In this document: positions 41,173-48,337 of the stretch, in pieces
Position numbering within the stretch: the stretch's first letter is position 1
Layout: each line of letters begins with the position of its first letter
Source of the DNA: a virus
Length of the DNA stretch: 64,000 nt
IMG/VR virus record: IMGVR_UViG_3300048591_000348
Coordinates: 1 to 64,000 of that record
Reading direction: 5' to 3' (one strand)
The notes under the pieces: generated by a model
The model's input: only the letters and a program-made list of their open reading frames with translations
What the model was told of the DNA's origin: nothing
Database searches by the model: none
Program-made: the position numbers and the translations under genes

Positions 41173-41540
41173 ACACCACCCCCGAACCGCTGTCGATAAT
41201 GATCCAGCCTCTGCTCGAATGCCCTGCCATCGTCATCTTCCATTGCCCCGGGCGGAGGAACGCCAACGAATTGCCGAGGCACTGGCGGTGGTGTGGCACG
41301 GGGTGCCCCGTGGTCTATCTGGTGGCCAGATTGATTGTCAGATTGGCGGTCATGGGCTGCCACGGGCTGAGGCACCAGATGTCTGAATGCGGAGAGAAAT
41401 GCCGCGTCAGCATCGGCCTTTCTGGACAGTGCGTTGATAATTTCAACGAGCGCATCGCCGGATGCCTCATGGACACGCCGCGCCTCCTGGTAAAGATCGG
41501 CCAGCTTGGAATAGATGATCGATGGATCATGCTCCGGCAT
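41169..41540 (-). CDS. Hypothetical early protein
   Basis: 123 residues from MPEHDPSIIYSKLADLYQE. Helical N-terminal half; Pro-rich middle (RATPPPVPRQFVGVPPPG) and a final helix. The start lies inside the end of the preceding HTH gene. Function unknown. Contains the isolated copy of the GGGCACCCCGTGCC palindrome. Confidence 0.5.
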   Translation of the reverse strand: MPEHDPSIIYSKLADLYQEARRVHEASGDALVEIINALSRKADADAAFLSAFRHLVPQPVAAHDRQSDNQSGHQIDHGAPRATPPPVPRQFVGVPPPGAMEDDDGRAFEQRLDHYRQRFGGGV

Positions 41541-41829
41541 TCGTAATCTCCATAGCGGATTTATTGGCGGCATCCCGGCGGTCCGCCTTATGCGATGCTT
41601 TCCATGCGCGCGACCTGGCCCTGATCCTCTCCCTGTAACGAGGATCCGACGCCCACAATTCGTGGTGCCGCCGCCGGTATCTCTCTAACTCTCGATCTCG
41701 CTGGGTAAACCACCTTTGCCGGACCACCCTGACATACGACGGGTGACAGTCGACGACGGTCGCGATGTCTCGGTTTGAAAGTGTTCCATCCCTAATCAAC
41801 TCTTGTATTTGCTTTGATTTGGAGAGCAT
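41527..41829 (-). CDS. HTH-type DNA-binding protein
   Basis: 100 residues. MLSKSKQIQELIRDGTLSNRDIATVVDCHPSYVRVVRQRW is a homeodomain-like helix-turn-helix of the kind that recurs in rhizobial phage regulators. The remainder is very Arg-rich. Likely a regulator. Confidence 0.65.
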   Translation of the reverse strand: MLSKSKQIQELIRDGTLSNRDIATVVDCHPSYVRVVRQRWFTQRDRELERYRRRHHELWASDPRYRERIRARSRAWKASHKADRRDAANKSAMEITNAGA

Positions 41830-41908
41830 ACCACCACCGTTGCAATTCGCCCCTCTGAATTGAGATCTCGGCGTGAGATCTCAAGTCGGAACGGCCTATT
41901 GCCAATGT

Positions 41909-41940
41909 GGCCGCCTCGGGAGCGTGATCCCGAGGCGGCC
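41909..41940 (-). terminator. Strong hairpin, possible terminator
   Basis: A perfect 12-bp stem (GGCCGCCTCGGG/CCCGAGGCGGCC, 8-base loop) after the porin and its small partner gene. No U-tract follows on the minus strand, so termination is uncertain. Confidence 0.5.
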
Positions 41941-41979
41941 GAGTGCCGAGAAAAACTGGAGAGAGTTAAACTCGTCGAC

Positions 41980-42078
41980 TTACCATCCGCCTGGAAGCAG
42001 CATCGCCACCCCGACAAGGCCAACGATGGAGGCAACCAGAATGACGATGTCGGCTTTGGAGATTTCGTTGCTGTCCAT
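41980..42078 (-). CDS. Tiny membrane protein
   Basis: 32 residues: MDSNEISKADIVILVASIVG... with one hydrophobic segment of about 20 residues. It begins two bases after the porin stop and ends before a strong hairpin, so the two form one unit. Possible porin accessory or toxin-like peptide; the function is not known. Confidence 0.5.
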   Translation of the reverse strand: MDSNEISKADIVILVASIVGLVGVAMLLPGGW

Positions 42079-42079
42079 C

Positions 42080-43246
42080 TCAGAACTTAATCCTTACGCC
42101 AGCCATTCCAACGGATGCGTCCAGGCCGCCGCCGATGTCGTATGACCGATACGAAACGAACGCATCGAGAGCCGCAGCGTCGATGCTCTGCACGATGCCG
42201 AGCCCCCAGAAGTCAGAGTCGACGTTCGCCGTCTTCAACTGATGGTCCGCGTACTCGGCATAGACCGCCGTGTTTCCCATGCCGAAGAAGTTGCGAGACA
42301 GGCCGCCACGGAGATGCCACATCTGAATATCGCCCCAGAGAGGGTGATCATCCTGGTGGCCGCCGGCGACATTGAGGAACACGCCAGTTGCGACATGCAG
42401 CATCGAGATGGACCCGGTCAGAGTCTTCATGTCGCTCATGCCGAACCCGTCGAGATTCTCGACGCGGTAGCCAAGCCCAGCAGCGAGCCGCACGCCACCG
42501 AACTCGCCAGCGTAGCGCAACGCAACGTCATAGAGATCGTCCCCTGACGCTGTCTGACCGCCGCCCCAAGACGCCGACCCCTTGAAGCCGGCAAGCTCTG
42601 GCGTGTCGTACCGAAGGACTTCCGCTCGTCCGCCGTCGAAGCCAACGGGATTGACGATTCCGAGCCCAATTCCGGGGAGGCCGGAATAGGTCCACATCGG
42701 CTCGGCCGAGAGCGGCAGGGACGCGATGTTGGTGTTAGAGAGATCAATCTCAGCGATCCCGTCCGTCGCCGTCGATGTCCGGCCAATGCTGACGCGGCCG
42801 ACGGAAGAATCCAACCACGCCACCGAGTGGCGTACGGTCATGTCGTTAACCATGCTGCCGGCGCCGAGCAGGCCGCCCGCAGTTTCGTCGATGCCCAGCT
42901 CGATCATGAACCCGGCCTTCATTGTCGGACTGATCGTCGCCTCCCCTGAGAAGCGAAGCTTGGTGCCGCTGTTGGGGTTGTCGATGATGCGCCCCTTGCC
43001 GTCACCGGGCAAACCGCTTAGATCGTTCCACAAAATTGCTTTGCTGACCTCGCCGGAGATCGTCAGCCTGACCTTGCGATTGCCCTTCCTGGCGACGGTC
43101 GCCTCGAGCTCTGCCACGCGCTCTTCGAGGTCCGCGCAGCAATCCCCCCCGAGGTCGGCGGCCTTCGCCGCGGGCATGTAGGCGTATCCGCCAATCGCGG
43201 CGGCGGCGGCGATACCACCGCCGATCAGCCAATTCTTCATAGCCAT
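42080..43246 (-). CDS. Outer-membrane porin (phage-borne)
   Basis: 388 residues. Signal peptide MAMKNWLIGGGIAAAAAIGG with cleavage after AKA (about residue 29). CADLEERVAELEATV follows, a coiled coil like those of alphaproteobacterial porins. Then come many beta strands (KVRLTISGEVSKAIL, KLRFSGEATISP) ending in Phe (AGVRIKF), the outer-membrane assembly signal. It has its own promoter with operator. A lysogenic-conversion role, such as changing surface receptors, is likely by analogy with the phage porin Lc of lambdoid phages. Confidence 0.85.
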   Translation of the reverse strand: MAMKNWLIGGGIAAAAAIGGYAYMPAAKAADLGGDCCADLEERVAELEATVARKGNRKVRLTISGEVSKAILWNDLSGLPGDGKGRIIDNPNSGTKLRFSGEATISPTMKAGFMIELGIDETAGGLLGAGSMVNDMTVRHSVAWLDSSVGRVSIGRTSTATDGIAEIDLSNTNIASLPLSAEPMWTYSGLPGIGLGIVNPVGFDGGRAEVLRYDTPELAGFKGSASWGGGQTASGDDLYDVALRYAGEFGGVRLAAGLGYRVENLDGFGMSDMKTLTGSISMLHVATGVFLNVAGGHQDDHPLWGDIQMWHLRGGLSRNFFGMGNTAVYAEYADHQLKTANVDSDFWGLGIVQSIDAAALDAFVSYRSYDIGGGLDASVGMAGVRIKF

Positions 43247-43305
43247 GTTGGTTTGGTCCCTGATGGGCAGCATTACGCTTGCACGCGAACGCACCACTGG
43301 CCGCT

Positions 43306-43369
43306 GTGGCCATTAATCGAAACGATTCGTAGCGCTAGATATGTATTGTTTCGATTTTGGGAACAAGAG
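43306..43369 (-). promoter_or_regulatory. Porin promoter with operator
   Basis: Minus strand: TTGTTC, 17 bases, CATATC, with operator GTTCCCAAAATCGAAAC (plus 43348-43364) filling the spacer. A second, imperfect site (GTTTCGATTAATGG on the minus strand, about 43306-43322) lies downstream. The 210-base gap before the porin holds no gene. Confidence 0.55.
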
Positions 43370-43454
43370 AGGTAAGCTTAATTATGAGATCCCGCAAGGC
43401 CGCGTTGCCGTTCGGCACCAGCATTGCGGGCAGGCCAGAGCCCTGGTCGCGTCG

Positions 43455-43964
43455 CTAACGCGACGTCAGCCGCAGATCCTTGATGAACGTCCACCACGGA
43501 TCTCTATTCGGCATCTTCGGTTGCGTGGCGACGGCGGTTGATTGCGGCGCGAGCTTCCGGCACGCGGCCCAAGCCGCCCGCAAATCACGAACGGAGACAG
43601 ACCTGAGAACGATCCTGGGATCAGAACCCTCGTCGATCAGTTGCGCGTTGCGCAGTGATTCATCGAGCACGTATCGCCAGAACTCTACCTCCGACAATCT
43701 CTCGATCGCGTCCGTGCTGTTCTGTTTCTTGATCCACTCGACGTGGGCCTTGATTGCGGCCTCGATCTGCTGCTGACGTGTCATGCGCTTGAAAGTGGCC
43801 TCGTCCTGGTTCGAGCGGACACGGGATGCGGCGTTGAACGCAGGTGTGCCCCCATCGGAGCTTGCCCCCGGAGCATCCTCCGTCCGTGGGCGGGCGACCC
43901 GCCCTCCGGATTTGCTGACAACAGGCACGGTCCTGGATGAAGGCTGACGTCGAATGGATCGCAT
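43455..43964 (-). CDS. Hypothetical early protein
   Basis: 169 residues. An Arg/Ser-rich disordered N-terminus (1-55) is followed by a helical domain: RQQQIEAAIKAHVEWIKKQ, EVEFWRYVLDESLRNAQLID, SVRDLRAAWAACRKLAPQS. It follows the DnaA-like gene. No known motif; a replication accessory role is possible. Confidence 0.5.
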   Translation of the reverse strand: MRSIRRQPSSRTVPVVSKSGGRVARPRTEDAPGASSDGGTPAFNAASRVRSNQDEATFKRMTRQQQIEAAIKAHVEWIKKQNSTDAIERLSEVEFWRYVLDESLRNAQLIDEGSDPRIVLRSVSVRDLRAAWAACRKLAPQSTAVATQPKMPNRDPWWTFIKDLRLTSR

Positions 43965-43977
43965 GTTGCGCTCGGCC

Positions 43978-44469
43978 TCAAGGATTGATGATGATTTCGC
44001 CGGACGCGTTGATCGAGCCGTGGATTGATTTGGGCGCCGACTTCGATGCGCGAGCTGTAGATGGAGACGGAGATGGAGACGGAGATGGAGGCGGAGGCGG
44101 AGCGGGCACCCTGTCTCCCCCCACGCCAGCGAGGATTGCTGTGGCGACCTCTTCCATACGAGCCATGTACGTCCCGCGAACGCCGCCCTGCTGAATCAAT
44201 TTCTCTGCGGCTCTGAGACCCGACGTCACCGTCGAATGATCTCGTCCGCCCAGCGCGCGCCCGATCCGAACATGCCCCAGCCCCTCGCGCTTCGCGATCC
44301 TCATCACTACGAACCTGGCGGAAACGACGTCTTGCGACTTGCCTTCCCCGAGCAGGATTGATTTTTCGATATGGCTGGCCTTCGCCACGGCGCCGATGAT
44401 CTGCTGCATGAGCAACGCGCGGATCTGTCCCGGCTTTGTGTGAGGCTGTGCAATGCGATCGTTTTCCAT
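43978..44469 (-). CDS. DnaA domain IV-type DNA-binding protein
   Basis: 163 residues. SQDVVSARFVVMRIAKREGLG, then RIGRALGGRDHSTVTSGLRAAEKL reproduce the DnaA C-terminal DNA-box-binding domain, including the GGRDHSTV signature. No AAA+ domain is present. The tail has a SPSPSPSPS linker and a short end. It could bind DnaA boxes (a near-consensus one lies at 47547-47555) to act at the phage origin or to titrate host boxes. Confidence 0.85.
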   Translation of the reverse strand: MENDRIAQPHTKPGQIRALLMQQIIGAVAKASHIEKSILLGEGKSQDVVSARFVVMRIAKREGLGHVRIGRALGGRDHSTVTSGLRAAEKLIQQGGVRGTYMARMEEVATAILAGVGGDRVPAPPPPPSPSPSPSPSTARASKSAPKSIHGSINASGEIIINP

Positions 44470-44472
44470 TTC

Positions 44473-45333
44473 CTAAGTCCCCGTTGCTTCGTGAATGGCA
44501 TGAATGGCCACGGCGGATTTCCACGCATCGAACACGTCGCTATCCCCGTTTGCGACCCACACATCGACCTCTCGCTTTCGCGTGGATAGCGGAGCCCGGT
44601 TTTGCGTTGTTTGCAGATGGTATCCGTCACGAGACTCCCAGGGGCGGCCATTGACGATGTAGCTCTGTCGCCATTTCTCGTCCCGAACGACGAGGGACGC
44701 GCCGTATTTCATGCCAGGCAGAATGAACCCAATGCGGACATCACTGATCAGGAGTGCCCCACAACTTCTGTCCCGCGCGACATAGACGTGCTGCCCCCAA
44801 AGCGCGGTCTCATTGCCTATGATCTCAGCGCCGGGGAACCTGCGCATCACCTCAGCACGAACAATGGCGATAGCCTTCGCCTTCATCCGCACCATGCGTT
44901 TGCGCTCAGCCGTCTCGCGATCGTGGCATGCCTTGTTGCAGAAGATTGAACCGGGATTCGGCTCATACGGATCGCAGATCGGCAGCGTCAGATCAGGCCC
45001 ATATTCCCGATCGAGCCCGTAATCTAGATAAGTATAGTGACCGGTATAAGGATCGCTCGTTCCAATAGCGCCATGGTCGATCTTGACGCCACAGCCATGA
45101 CACTCGACCCACCAGCCTTCATCGATGAGTTCAAGTCCGGGAACCGGGCCTGGTGCATGCTTGTCCCATCGCGCCCTTCGCATCGCTCTGATGCCGGCGA
45201 TGAACCGGTCTCCGTCACCGTGCTCATTGGCCCATAGGCGCTTCGCTTCGATCGACGATTTTGCGAAGATGATCTCGGAGTCTTCCGGATCGCCATTGCC
45301 GTCGACAAAGTAGCATCTCAACGAGGCTATCAT
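44473..45333 (-). CDS. Hypothetical zinc-binding protein
   Basis: 286 residues. Cys/His pairs CHGCGVKIDHG and FCNKACHDRETAERKR suggest a metal site in the middle third. The rest is beta-rich (YVARDRSCGALLISDVRIGF). Overlaps GcrA's stop by four bases. Function unknown; encoded between the GcrA- and DnaA-like genes. Confidence 0.55.
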   Translation of the reverse strand: MIASLRCYFVDGNGDPEDSEIIFAKSSIEAKRLWANEHGDGDRFIAGIRAMRRARWDKHAPGPVPGLELIDEGWWVECHGCGVKIDHGAIGTSDPYTGHYTYLDYGLDREYGPDLTLPICDPYEPNPGSIFCNKACHDRETAERKRMVRMKAKAIAIVRAEVMRRFPGAEIIGNETALWGQHVYVARDRSCGALLISDVRIGFILPGMKYGASLVVRDEKWRQSYIVNGRPWESRDGYHLQTTQNRAPLSTRKREVDVWVANGDSDVFDAWKSAVAIHAIHEATGT

Positions 45334-45950
45334 TCCGTTCGCTCCAATTCCCTCTCAGAAGGCCGCTGAGCGCCTTCCTCATCTTTGGCTACATCGGGTC
45401 GTAATTTTTCATTCTGCCCGTCCTGCGCAAACCTCGGGCGATCTACGGGCATTCCAGGGCGGTCCATCGGGGCGCGGGAGATTTTTGCGCAATCCTCGCA
45501 GTACGAGAGGCCAATAACCCGCGCCTCGCCGCAAAACCGAAACGTCTCCGTCCCCGGCATCCCGACCGGCCATCGGCAGTGGCGGTCTTCCAGCTGATCG
45601 AACGTGACCAGCTTCGCCGGATCGAAGTCCCTCCCGGAGCGATCGACATACGGCTCGACCGGGATCGGAGCGGACCGCGGCGCCGCCCGGTACGACGGCG
45701 AAGACGGCGAAGACGGCGACGGCGTGGCTGCCTGGCTGTAGCGCCTCGTCGGGATCGACGTCTTCGCCCGCCTTGGTACGCGCCCCTCGGAATTGATCCT
45801 CATCCGGTGCAGCCTGGAGATCACCGCGTTTCGCGTCAGCGCGATCCCGAATTTCAAGTTCGCGATGTTCGCGACCTGGCTGGCCGACTTGCCGGACTTC
45901 CATTCCGAGATCAGAAGTTCGACCAGGCCGGGGGTTTCCCAAACGGACAT
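45330..45950 (-). CDS. gcrA: GcrA-family cell cycle regulator
   Basis: 206 residues. The N-terminal domain WKSGKSASQVANI, then ALTRNAVISRLHRMRI, is the GcrA helix-turn-helix. A Pro/Ser-rich linker (about 75-115) leads to the C-terminal RNA polymerase-binding part HCRWPVGMPGTETFRFCGE with SYCEDCAK. In Caulobacter GcrA binds sigma70 RNA polymerase and activates promoters with methylated GANTC. A phage copy may redirect host transcription or read phage methylation marks. Slightly longer than host GcrA (about 170). Confidence 0.92.
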   Translation of the reverse strand: MSVWETPGLVELLISEWKSGKSASQVANIANLKFGIALTRNAVISRLHRMRINSEGRVPRRAKTSIPTRRYSQAATPSPSSPSSPSYRAAPRSAPIPVEPYVDRSGRDFDPAKLVTFDQLEDRHCRWPVGMPGTETFRFCGEARVIGLSYCEDCAKISRAPMDRPGMPVDRPRFAQDGQNEKLRPDVAKDEEGAQRPSERELERTE

Positions 45951-46723
45951 CAGCCGACCTCCCGCTTGGCTTCGGCGGCAAGGCGGTCCCGATCGCTCTG
46001 CCGTCCCTTGATGCGCCGATCGATCTCGTGGTCGACCCGCATCCCGGCGAGGAGATCTATTCGACCAGAAACATGATCCGCCAACACCTCGCGATGGACC
46101 GCGATCTTCTCGCCAATCTGAGCCATCGACCGGGCGAACGCCCAGCCTCCGCGCAGGCAGTGGGCATAGGCCCGATCAGCTTCCTGCGCCTGCACCCGGC
46201 AGTGATCGACCTCGGTCCGCGTGACCGTGGGCCACGCCAAGTCGCCGTCGATGGTCCGCTCGATCGTCTTGAGCGACGCCTTTGCCGTCTCGCTCGGCAT
46301 CCGCCCGTGCTCGACGATCCAGCCGTAGAGGGCGGTAACCCAACCCTCGGCGGCCGCCCGCCTCCCCATCGGGCCGCGGATCAGTTCCAGCGCCAGCCGC
46401 TTCCGGTGCCACGATCCCGGCTGTGTCGAGTTATCGCCGTCGAGCGGAAGCTCGCGGCGCTTGTCCTCAGCCGCGATGTCGTCGCAGATTTTCCGAATTG
46501 TCCCCGGCAGGGGGAACCTGCGGTCCGTCCCAGTCCATGTGTTGAGGATCTTGTCCGCAGCCCGCTTGACGACGTCGTCGCCGAACGGCCGGATCGTCTG
46601 CCCGATGGACGCGACCCAGGCTTCCTCCTTCGCCGCCCGGTTAGGGTCGCCCAGCGCGATCGGAACGTTGAAATGCACCCGCAGGGTCGTAATGAAATTC
46701 GCGATTGCGTCGATTGTCGCCAT
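45950..46723 (-). CDS. Putative replication accessory protein
   Basis: 257 residues starting MATIDAIANFITTLRVHFNV. RRFPLPGTIRKICDDIAAE is a pattern seen in phage proteins encoded after O-like initiators. The rest is helical with a Trp/Tyr-rich middle (GWVTALYGWIVEHGRMP). Helicase loader or primosome role is inferred from position only. Its ATG is preceded by a seven-G tract that also codes the end of the initiator. Confidence 0.5.
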   Translation of the reverse strand: MATIDAIANFITTLRVHFNVPIALGDPNRAAKEEAWVASIGQTIRPFGDDVVKRAADKILNTWTGTDRRFPLPGTIRKICDDIAAEDKRRELPLDGDNSTQPGSWHRKRLALELIRGPMGRRAAAEGWVTALYGWIVEHGRMPSETAKASLKTIERTIDGDLAWPTVTRTEVDHCRVQAQEADRAYAHCLRGGWAFARSMAQIGEKIAVHREVLADHVSGRIDLLAGMRVDHEIDRRIKGRQSDRDRLAAEAKREVG

Positions 46724-46726
46724 GGC

Positions 46727-47965
46727 TCACGCCCCCCCGCTCAGCTTCGCGGCAAGGATCCGCTTGGTGCGTTCGATTTCTTCCTCCGGCTTGCCGTTGA
46801 TGGCCGCCGCGCCCGCGCTGAGACGCGACGCGACCGACTGCCGATCCCGCGCTTCTCTGGCCGCCTGTGCCCGACGTTGGTTGACGTCGCCCATGATCGA
46901 CCGGGCGAGAAAGTTGGCGATCTTGGATGGCAGGACTTTTTCCGGGCGCTGCCCGTTCTCGATCTCAAGACCCCATTGCATTGCGTGCGCAACGCAGAAA
47001 TCGCGAACCTCGGTCGCCGTGAGCCCAGAGTTGATCGTCTGCATTCGGATGCCCGAGACGTAGATCGCAAACGCCGCATGTCGGATCGTCTCGCCGTTGG
47101 CATAGACGCCGTGCCCGATGTGGGCCTCCCCAGCGAGAGGGGGCGGGTAATTGGCAGGCGCTGGCCCGCCTTCGCTCGCGTCCGCGCTAGTATCAGTTCT
47201 CACAGTAGTTTCTTTACTAGTTACTGTGCCAACTGGGGATCTGACATCAGAAGTGACGTCACTTGGGGATGTGACGTCAGATGGAGATCTGACATCAGAA
47301 CCCAAATTTGTGTCTTCACTATCGTTCGGCCTACTAGATATAGTTTTGATGTCAGGCTGGCATCTGACGTCAGATCCCCATCTGACGTCAGATGGGTGCA
47401 TGACGTCAGATGGGTGGGTGATGTCAGATAGGTGCATGACATCAGGATGGTGGATGATGTCAGATGGAGAGGTGACATTAAGCACGCGATTTCTGCGCGC
47501 CTGCGCAATGGGATGAGGTCTCAGCGGAGTAGTGCGCTGGGACATTATCCACTGCGTGACGATATCCTGTAGCTCGGCTTGTCTTTGCTTTCGCAGGGCG
47601 TAATGCGCGAGCGCCCTCCCTCCCCCTTCCGGGGCGCGCCTCGCTACGACGAGGTACCCCAACGCAACAAGTTCGGAGAGCGTGTTCCTGATGCCTTGGT
47701 CCGTGTACCCCTGGTCCGGGTAGCCGTCTATGTTGTAGCGCCGGAGGGCGGCGGCGATGGTTTTGTGCCCAGGATAAGCGGTGCCGGTTGACGAGTTTAT
47801 GTGACCAATAACTTCGGCGAGAACACGCAAATGGCGCCGATCCAATCGCGGGTCACGCACCGCCTCCATGATTACCTCCTTCATTGTCAGGAGAAGGTTC
47901 TCTTTGCTCTCGTTCACAAAGTCGTCGAAGGTCGGCCCGCCATTGTGCCCAATCTGGTCGGTCAT
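46727..47965 (-). CDS. Lambda O-like replication initiator with internal origin
   Basis: 412 residues from ATG with GGAGGCGAGCT upstream. The N-terminal winged-helix domain (about 40-125): RHLRVLAEVIGHINSSTG, YPGHKTIAAALRRY, IRNTLSELVALGYLVVARR. Residues about 165-245 consist of SDV/SDI repeats (HPSDVMHPSDVRWGSDV), the protein reading of DNA iterons. The C-terminal part is helical. In lambda, O binds iterons inside its own gene; the layout here is the same. First replication gene of the early operon. Confidence 0.8.
   Translation of the reverse strand: MTDQIGHNGGPTFDDFVNESKENLLLTMKEVIMEAVRDPRLDRRHLRVLAEVIGHINSSTGTAYPGHKTIAAALRRYNIDGYPDQGYTDQGIRNTLSELVALGYLVVARRAPEGGGRALAHYALRKQRQAELQDIVTQWIMSQRTTPLRPHPIAQARRNRVLNVTSPSDIIHHPDVMHLSDITHPSDVMHPSDVRWGSDVRCQPDIKTISSRPNDSEDTNLGSDVRSPSDVTSPSDVTSDVRSPVGTVTSKETTVRTDTSADASEGGPAPANYPPPLAGEAHIGHGVYANGETIRHAAFAIYVSGIRMQTINSGLTATEVRDFCVAHAMQWGLEIENGQRPEKVLPSKIANFLARSIMGDVNQRRAQAAREARDRQSVASRLSAGAAAINGKPEEEIERTKRILAAKLSGGA
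47201..47555. other. Candidate replication origin: 18-bp iterons and DnaA box
   Basis: The core TGA(C/T)(G/A)TCA starts at 47347, 47365, 47383, 47401, 47419, 47437, 47455 and (one mismatch) 47473: eight units at exactly 18 bp. A second group starts at 47242, 47254, 47272 and 47290. Between the groups (47299-47346) and left of them (47190-47235) the DNA is AT-richer. TTATCCACT (47547-47555) differs from the DnaA box by one base. All inside the initiator gene, as in lambda. Confidence 0.82.
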
Positions 47966-48048
47966 AGCTCGCCTCCAATATTCCCGAGGAAACCGGGTAT
48001 TGCGGGCAAGGCGCGCTTGTTCTCGGGTGGAAAATCACATAGATACAT
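47962..48048 (-). CDS. Very small leader-type ORF
   Basis: 28 residues (MYLCDFPPENKRALPAIPGF...), with AGGAG six bases upstream and a four-base overlap with the initiator start. Could couple translation to the initiator. Evidence is limited to the ribosome site and overlap. Confidence 0.35.
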   Translation of the reverse strand: MYLCDFPPENKRALPAIPGFLGNIGGEL

Positions 48049-48153
48049 ATCTGTCTCCTGCTTCTTCATGGGTGGGGAAGCTGGTCCCGCTGGGCGGCGG
48101 GCTACTGATCTCTGCTTAGAAAGGCCCCGGCTCGTCTCGCCGGGGCTTTTTTT
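48046..48153 (+). ncRNA. Candidate OOP-like antisense RNA
   Basis: On the plus strand, opposite to all genes here, TTGTTC (48017-48022), 17 bases, TAGATA (48040-48045) could start a transcript that ends at a strong terminator (48124-48153), about 100 bases. It lies just before the O-like gene, the place and orientation of lambda oop RNA. The promoter is weak. Confidence 0.4.
48124..48153 (+). terminator. Rho-independent terminator, plus strand
   Basis: GCCCCGGC-TCGTCTC-GCCGGGGC followed by TTTTTTT. On the minus strand the stem is followed only by CTTTCT. No plus-strand gene precedes it, which suggests an untranslated RNA. Confidence 0.85.
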
Positions 48154-48218
48154 GCCCAACGCAGCGGCTACTGAACGCTCCCGAGTTACGGAGCGCTGTC
48201 GATCGACGGTTTTCTCAA

Positions 48219-48234
48219 GTTTCCCATGGGAAAC
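48219..48234. promoter_or_regulatory. 16-bp perfect palindrome
   Basis: GTTTCCCATGGGAAAC, in the gap between the 240-residue gene and the initiator. It resembles the ends of the 17-bp operator (GTTTC/GGAAAC) but lacks its centre. Possibly a regulator site for the replication genes. Confidence 0.4.
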
Positions 48235-48337
48235 ATCGTGTTACTTGATCGGAAACGATGCGGGCGCATCGCCTCGAAGACGCGCAGCAAGAACCGTTTC
48301 GCACCCCAACAGGCTCGATCGTCGATGATGGGGCACG

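Noticed and set aside
43781-44524. Long open frame over the DnaA-like gene in another phase
   Set aside because: Arg/Ser/Gly-rich with no motif; the other frame carries the DnaA domain IV signature.
45579-46076. Plus-strand frames across the GcrA and initiator region
   Set aside because: Antisense readings of GC-rich genes with Arg/Pro-rich composition and no ribosome sites.
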